Assembly (NCBI GenBank): GCA_938005705.1
Contig: CALLML010000018.1
Location: forward strand, 1-43,326
Origin: an uncultured bacterium
Lineage (GTDB): Bacteria > Verrucomicrobiota > Kiritimatiellia > PWTM01
Length of the DNA stretch: 43,326 nt
Direction of reading: 5' to 3'
A program made the position numbers and the translations under genes. This document shows, piece after piece, positions 39,638-43,326 of this stretch (its first letter is position 1; every line of letters begins with the position of its first letter). The notes beneath the pieces were generated by a model. The model searched no databases. It had not been told where the DNA came from and worked only from the letters and a program-made list of their open reading frames with translations.

Positions 39638-41371
39638 CTATGGCTTTTGCAGAATCCTGGCACCGCCGAGGTCGCTGAAGCCGGCTTTTTCCAGGTCGGT
39701 CCAGAGCGTGCCGACACCCGCGTGCAGGATGACTACGCGCAGATCGGGGCTCAGCCCCTGCGCAAAGGCATGCAGGGCATAGGCCGCCGGGTCGCCGAAG
39801 GCTTGGATTTTCATCCGGTAACCCTGTGCTTTTTCACCTTCAACCATCTGCACGACCCTGGCCTCGGCCTGGCCAGCGATGAGTTGCGTCTCGGCCTTGA
39901 TTTCCGCCGTCTCGCGGGCGATCTCAGCCACGCGCCTCGAGGTTTCTGCGGCGATTTGTGCCACCTGTTTTTCCTGATCCGCTTTGATTTCGGCCCGGAG
40001 TTTTTCGGTCTCCTGCGCAACCTGCTCGCCGGCCTGCGCGATCAGCGAAAGCTCGCGATTCAGGTCGGCCAGTTTGCGCGCGGTTTCCTGCTTTACCCGG
40101 TTGGTCAGGTTCTGCTCGCCCGCGATGCTCGCTTGACGGATCGGATCGAGAATCTGCTGCGGGACATTGACATGCCTGATCAGCGCGTTGTGGATAACGA
40201 GGTTTCGCTCCCCGAGTACGCGGGAGAGTGTGTCGGTCAGGTCCACCTGAAAGCGCTCGCGTCCGTCGCCCATGATAAATTCGACCGCGCGGTAGGCCGA
40301 ACCTTTCAGCCGCGAGATGGAAAGAATCTGCGGCATGATGATCTTTTCCACGACGGCAGGGAGATCACCGTAGGAACGAAAGATGCCGGCGATGCGCGAC
40401 GGCAAAAGCTCGAATTCCACTGTCATGTCGAGACTAATCTCGAAGCCGTCACGCGAGGGAAACTCCACATACTGGTTCAGCGTGAACGTGGAAAGCGCAT
40501 CCGGCGCGGGGCGCCCGGGTTGCGGACGGGCGGTCGGGTCGGGCTTCGCCGGACGCTGAGCCACGGGAGCGCCGTGCGTGGTCCTCGAGGGCCAGGTCTT
40601 GGATTCCTGGGCTTCCTGCTGACCCCGCGAATCTGCCAGATAGGACGCGCGACGGGCAGCCTGCTCCATCAGCACATTGCGCTGGAGATTGTCAATGGCC
40701 TGCCCCTGCGGCGTCGGAATATTTTTGGTCACGACTTCGCCGCCCTCGCGTCCGAGCAGGGAGACCTGGTTGAGTCCGATCTCGAGCACGTCAATCTTGT
40801 ACTGTCGCGGATTGATGTAATAGAGGCCAGGCTGGAGAATATCCTCACGGACCCCCTTCTCTCCGATGTCGGCAAAGCCAGCCTCGTCGGACTGCCGCCC
40901 AGCCAGCGACGTGACCACGCCCACATAGCCGATGGGAATGCTGATCGCATCCACCACCTCGATCTCATAGCCGAACGGATTCATCCGGTACTTTCCCGGC
41001 CCCAGCACGCGGCGCCAGATGCCTTTTTGGCCCGGCTCGGCCAGGAACTCGCCGGGCGGCAAATTCTCACCGACTTTGGAGGTGACCACGCCGATTCTCC
41101 CTGCCGGAATCTCGATAATGGGCATGATCCGCCGTTCATGTGTGAGGGGATTCAAAAAATACCGACCCTCGCCGAGGACCTCTTCCTGAATGCCTTTTTC
41201 GCCGGGTCCGGCGAGGATCTTGCCCGGCGGCAAGTCCCGACCGGTTTTCGTGACGATAACGGCCATATGGCCTGGCGGAACATAGAAGCGGCAAACGCCC
41301 CACTGCCAGAACAGCCAGGCGCCCGCCGCGATGACCGCCAATGTGAAGACCGTTCCCAAGGCGTGTTTCAT
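39638..41371 (-). CDS. Membrane-anchored SPFH protein with triplicated head (downstream partner)
   Basis: A 577-residue SPFH/Band 7 protein. A membrane helix is near residues 6-24 (GTVFTLAVIAAGAWLFWQW). Three consecutive repeats of about 55-60 residues follow (about 35-85, 88-145, 148-205), each running from a VAVIVTKTG-like strand through LPPGxxLAxPGxKGI and a VLGxGRYxxNP turn to a closing strand. A Pro-rich linker (about 265-295) leads to the SPFH domain (about 300-430) and a long Ala/Glu/Arg coiled coil (about 430-530). Such proteins oligomerise into membrane cages or microdomains. ATGA overlap with the upstream SPFH gene indicates coordinated synthesis and probably a hetero-oligomer. Confidence 0.87.
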   Translation of the reverse strand: MKHALGTVFTLAVIAAGAWLFWQWGVCRFYVPPGHMAVIVTKTGRDLPPGKILAGPGEKGIQEEVLGEGRYFLNPLTHERRIMPIIEIPAGRIGVVTSKVGENLPPGEFLAEPGQKGIWRRVLGPGKYRMNPFGYEIEVVDAISIPIGYVGVVTSLAGRQSDEAGFADIGEKGVREDILQPGLYYINPRQYKIDVLEIGLNQVSLLGREGGEVVTKNIPTPQGQAIDNLQRNVLMEQAARRASYLADSRGQQEAQESKTWPSRTTHGAPVAQRPAKPDPTARPQPGRPAPDALSTFTLNQYVEFPSRDGFEISLDMTVEFELLPSRIAGIFRSYGDLPAVVEKIIMPQILSISRLKGSAYRAVEFIMGDGRERFQVDLTDTLSRVLGERNLVIHNALIRHVNVPQQILDPIRQASIAGEQNLTNRVKQETARKLADLNRELSLIAQAGEQVAQETEKLRAEIKADQEKQVAQIAAETSRRVAEIARETAEIKAETQLIAGQAEARVVQMVEGEKAQGYRMKIQAFGDPAAYALHAFAQGLSPDLRVVILHAGVGTLWTDLEKAGFSDLGGARILQKP

Positions 41372-42933
41372 CGCTTGGCCTCCTTTTCCTCTGTCGGCAA
41401 CAGCGGCCGAAATACCGATCCCAATCCCTCGGGGCCATCGGTGCTAAGTACCGAAGCGATTCGCGGAGCCAGCCGCTCATAAAAAATATAGCGGGCCAGG
41501 TTCAGCCCTCCGCCAAACGCGGCCGACTGTTGCGCGATGACGCCCGCCTGCGCCTCGTTGTCGAGACGGATCACCTGCTGCTCGGCTTCAGCCAGCCGCT
41601 GACGCGCGTCGGCCTTGAAACGAGCCGCCTCGCGCTCGAGTTTGGCGACCTCCAGCTCGCGTTGCGCTGCCGTCACGCGAACGGACTGATCCTGTTCGGC
41701 GGCGATCACCGCGCGGATGCGGATCGTGTCGGCTTCCACTTTCGCTTTGCTCTGAACGGCGAGCATTTCCTGTTTGGTCAGCTCCGCCCGCGAACGCGCC
41801 TGTTCGATCTGCTGCTCGTATTTTTTGGCGTCCTGCACGGCGACTTCGCGGTCGCGAATGACCGTTGCAATTTCGTCAGGCGGCACAATATTGCGGATGA
41901 GCACGGAACGGATGCCCACACCCCACGGCGCGCAGCGCTCGGTCAGATGGGCCTCGAGCCGGTCCTGGAACCGCTGGCGTGTTTCGCCGACGATATAATC
42001 AATGGCCGGATTCTTGCTTCCCTCGATCCGGCTGAAGCCGCGTGCGCGCGGCAGAATCACCTTGCGGAGGATGTCCTCCATGTCGCCCACGCGGTGCGTG
42101 ATCAGTGCCGCGCCCTCCCGCGTGATGGCAAACTCGATCGTGCCCTCCACGACGACGATAAAGCCGTCCTGCGTCAGAAAGCTGATGGCGTCATCGCCGC
42201 TCATCTCGAATCGCTGGCTTTGCAGATTGACCTCGACGACGTGAACGACGAAGGGATTGAGATAATAGGTCCCAGCCTCCAGCAGCGTGTCACTGCGGAC
42301 GCCCTTCAAACCGGCGCCCACAAGAAACGTATTGCGATGTTCGGCCGGCAACGCCGTTTCGAGACTGTCCGCGCCCACCAGGGATGTCACGATGCCGACG
42401 TGACCGGGCCGGATCGTGACAGCATCGAACAATTGCACGCGGTAGGCGTAAGGATTGAGCCGGTGCCGACCCGGCAACAGTACATCCGGCAAAATGCCTT
42501 TGGTGCCCTCGCGGGCGACGATTTCACCAGGCGGCAATTCATCTCCGAACAAGCGCGTCACGACGCCGAGTTTGCCGGCGGGAATCTCGGTGCTCGGCTC
42601 AATTTTCCAGCTCCATGTGTAGGGATTCCGAAAATAGCGGCCTTCAGGAAGCACGTCGTGTTGAATGCCCTTGTAGCCGGGCTCGGTCGCGATGATCTGG
42701 CCGGAGGGCAGCGAGCGTCCGGTCTTGCGAATGAGCACAGCCATCTCCCCCGTTCCCGGCTCAATGCGCCAGCCGAACCATATCCATAGCGGGAGGAACA
42801 AGAGGGCCGCCAACACGATCACAAAAACCACCACGGCCTTGGAAGCGGCGGGCATTGGCGGCGACGAGGAGCGGGCACGACGGCCGCGGTTCAACGGCGG
42901 GGGAAAGGGACTATCGTCGGCAAACTCGCTCAT
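41368..42933 (-). CDS. Membrane-anchored SPFH protein with triplicated head (upstream partner)
   Basis: A 521-residue SPFH/Band 7 protein. I start at ATG 42933 because GGAGGG lies six bases upstream; the frame is open to 43083 without such a site. A Pro/Arg/Ser-rich cytoplasmic N-terminus precedes a membrane helix near 32-55 (VVVFVIVLAALLFLPLWIWF). Three repeats (about 62-115, 118-172, 175-240) share the pattern GVVTRLFGDELPPGEIVA, KGILPDVLLPGRHRLNPY with those of the next gene. The SPFH domain follows (about 245-370, with EMSGDDAISFLTQDGFIVVVEGTIEF) and then a coiled coil rich in Ala/Glu/Gln/Arg (about 375-480). It overlaps the next gene by ATGA. Confidence 0.88.
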   Translation of the reverse strand: MSEFADDSPFPPPLNRGRRARSSSPPMPAASKAVVVFVIVLAALLFLPLWIWFGWRIEPGTGEMAVLIRKTGRSLPSGQIIATEPGYKGIQHDVLPEGRYFRNPYTWSWKIEPSTEIPAGKLGVVTRLFGDELPPGEIVAREGTKGILPDVLLPGRHRLNPYAYRVQLFDAVTIRPGHVGIVTSLVGADSLETALPAEHRNTFLVGAGLKGVRSDTLLEAGTYYLNPFVVHVVEVNLQSQRFEMSGDDAISFLTQDGFIVVVEGTIEFAITREGAALITHRVGDMEDILRKVILPRARGFSRIEGSKNPAIDYIVGETRQRFQDRLEAHLTERCAPWGVGIRSVLIRNIVPPDEIATVIRDREVAVQDAKKYEQQIEQARSRAELTKQEMLAVQSKAKVEADTIRIRAVIAAEQDQSVRVTAAQRELEVAKLEREAARFKADARQRLAEAEQQVIRLDNEAQAGVIAQQSAAFGGGLNLARYIFYERLAPRIASVLSTDGPEGLGSVFRPLLPTEEKEAKR

Positions 42934-43070
42934 GATCGGCCCTCCGAATAAGGACGCTGAAGAAATACTATCATCTGACCTCTTTTCTGTCGTTCCGTCC
43001 AGAGAAATCGGCCCGTATCGAGCCGATGACGCAGCGGGGGATGAGCAATTCCCATCGCAGACCATTGAAG

Positions 43071-43090
43071 GGTCGGGTTCCACCCCGACC
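43071..43090. repeat. REP-like hairpin 1
   Basis: GGTCGGG-ttccac-CCCGACC, seven-base-pair perfect stem, six-base loop. Confidence 0.5.
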
Positions 43091-43229
43091 GTACTCCTGC
43101 TCCAACCGCTGTTGCGTCATTCCACCATGGATGGGACGCTGGCCGAGTTGCATCGCAACGCCGGAGCCGGACGGCGGGGCAAAGACTTACTAATGCTCTC
43201 GAAATTGTCTTTACATGCTCGTTCCCTGC

Positions 43230-43249
43230 GGCGCGAGCAAGCTCGCGCC
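43230..43249. repeat. REP-like hairpin 2
   Basis: GGCGCGAGC-aa-GCTCGCGCC, a nearly perfect 20-base palindrome with nine-base-pair arms, of the kind found in many copies as REP elements in other bacteria. Copy number here is unknown. Confidence 0.55.
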
Positions 43250-43279
43250 CTGGTATGTACATCCCCGCACGCCTGTGGG

Positions 43280-43323
43280 TAAGTGGGCCGTGGGGCCCTC
43301 CCAGCCCCGTAAGGCCCCACTTA
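43280..43323. repeat. Inverted repeat at the window edge
   Basis: TAAGTGGGCC (43280-43289) pairs with GGCCCCACTTA (43313-43323) with one bulged base; GGGGCC and CCCC tracts inside allow further pairing. It could be a terminator, a REP-type unit or the end of an element that continues beyond the window. Confidence 0.45.
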
Positions 43324-43326
43324 TCC

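Larger units (their letters stand above)
42934..43326. other. 393-base non-coding stretch with several palindromes
   Basis: No supported gene. It contains three different inverted repeats (43071-43090, 43230-43249, 43280-43323), an unusually dense cluster resembling REP-like intergenic elements, and should include the promoter of the SPFH operon on the minus strand. Confidence 0.45.

Noticed and set aside
42930-43320. Short ORFs before the SPFH operon as genes
   Set aside because: They run through palindromes and lack starts with ribosome binding sites; the SPFH start at 42933 is strongly supported.

Overview
The window is a GC-rich bacterial chromosome segment from a Gram-negative. It carries a type II secretion (T2S) locus with a secretin, lipoprotein signals and signal peptides. 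Several family choices point towards the PVC/Verrucomicrobiota side, possibly Kiritimatiellota: an H-X9-DG prepilin-like protein, a YdjY-like protein, an FAD_oxidored protein with HEAT repeats, and in-frame TTTTCCAAGGCTTGGAAAA palindromes. That placement is inference from family content and recollection; no marker gene was searched. No tRNA, rRNA, CRISPR array or intact insertion sequence was seen.

Layout. 1-3.5 kb, minus strand: an IclR regulator with a likely autoregulatory operator, then a YdjY-like secreted protein translationally coupled to the tRNA methylthiotransferase MtaB. 3.7-5.7 kb, plus strand: a nucleoside hydrolase, single-stranded DNA-binding protein and an unknown ssb-linked protein. 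5.7-18.6 kb, plus strand: a near-perfect sigma-54 promoter, a Spy/CpxP-like periplasmic protein, and a T2S operon in the order E-F-G-H-I-J-K-L-M-C-D, with D split into two genes, ending in a lipoprotein. Most junctions are ATGA overlaps. No prepilin peptidase is present. 18.7-20.8 kb: a DUF3108 protein and a stand-alone prepilin-like protein. 20.9-23.8 kb, minus: a large double-FAD-module/HEAT protein. 24.0-28.0 kb, plus: TsaD, a peptide-type solute-binding lipoprotein and a KamA-family radical SAM enzyme, coupled stop-to-start. 28.0-35.9 kb, minus: a complete peptide ABC transporter (binding protein, two permeases, two ATPases) with unusual accessory parts. 36.8-43.3 kb: an HNH nuclease, family-4 uracil-DNA glycosylase coupled to a VTT/DedA-like membrane protein, and two coupled membrane-anchored SPFH proteins with triplicated heads.

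The most striking structure is a family of 19-bp palindromes spaced exactly 32 bp centre to centre. Three copies lie in frame inside the N-terminus of the KamA-like enzyme and two at the start of the DUF3108 gene. Because 32 is not a multiple of three, successive copies are read in successive frames, giving FQGLEN, FSKAWK and FPSLGK. Other points worth following are the two-gene secretin whose break falls inside one N-domain, an OppF-type ATPase with a five-helix membrane extension, an OppB with a periplasmic insertion of about 300 residues, and the vault-like triple-repeat SPFH pair.
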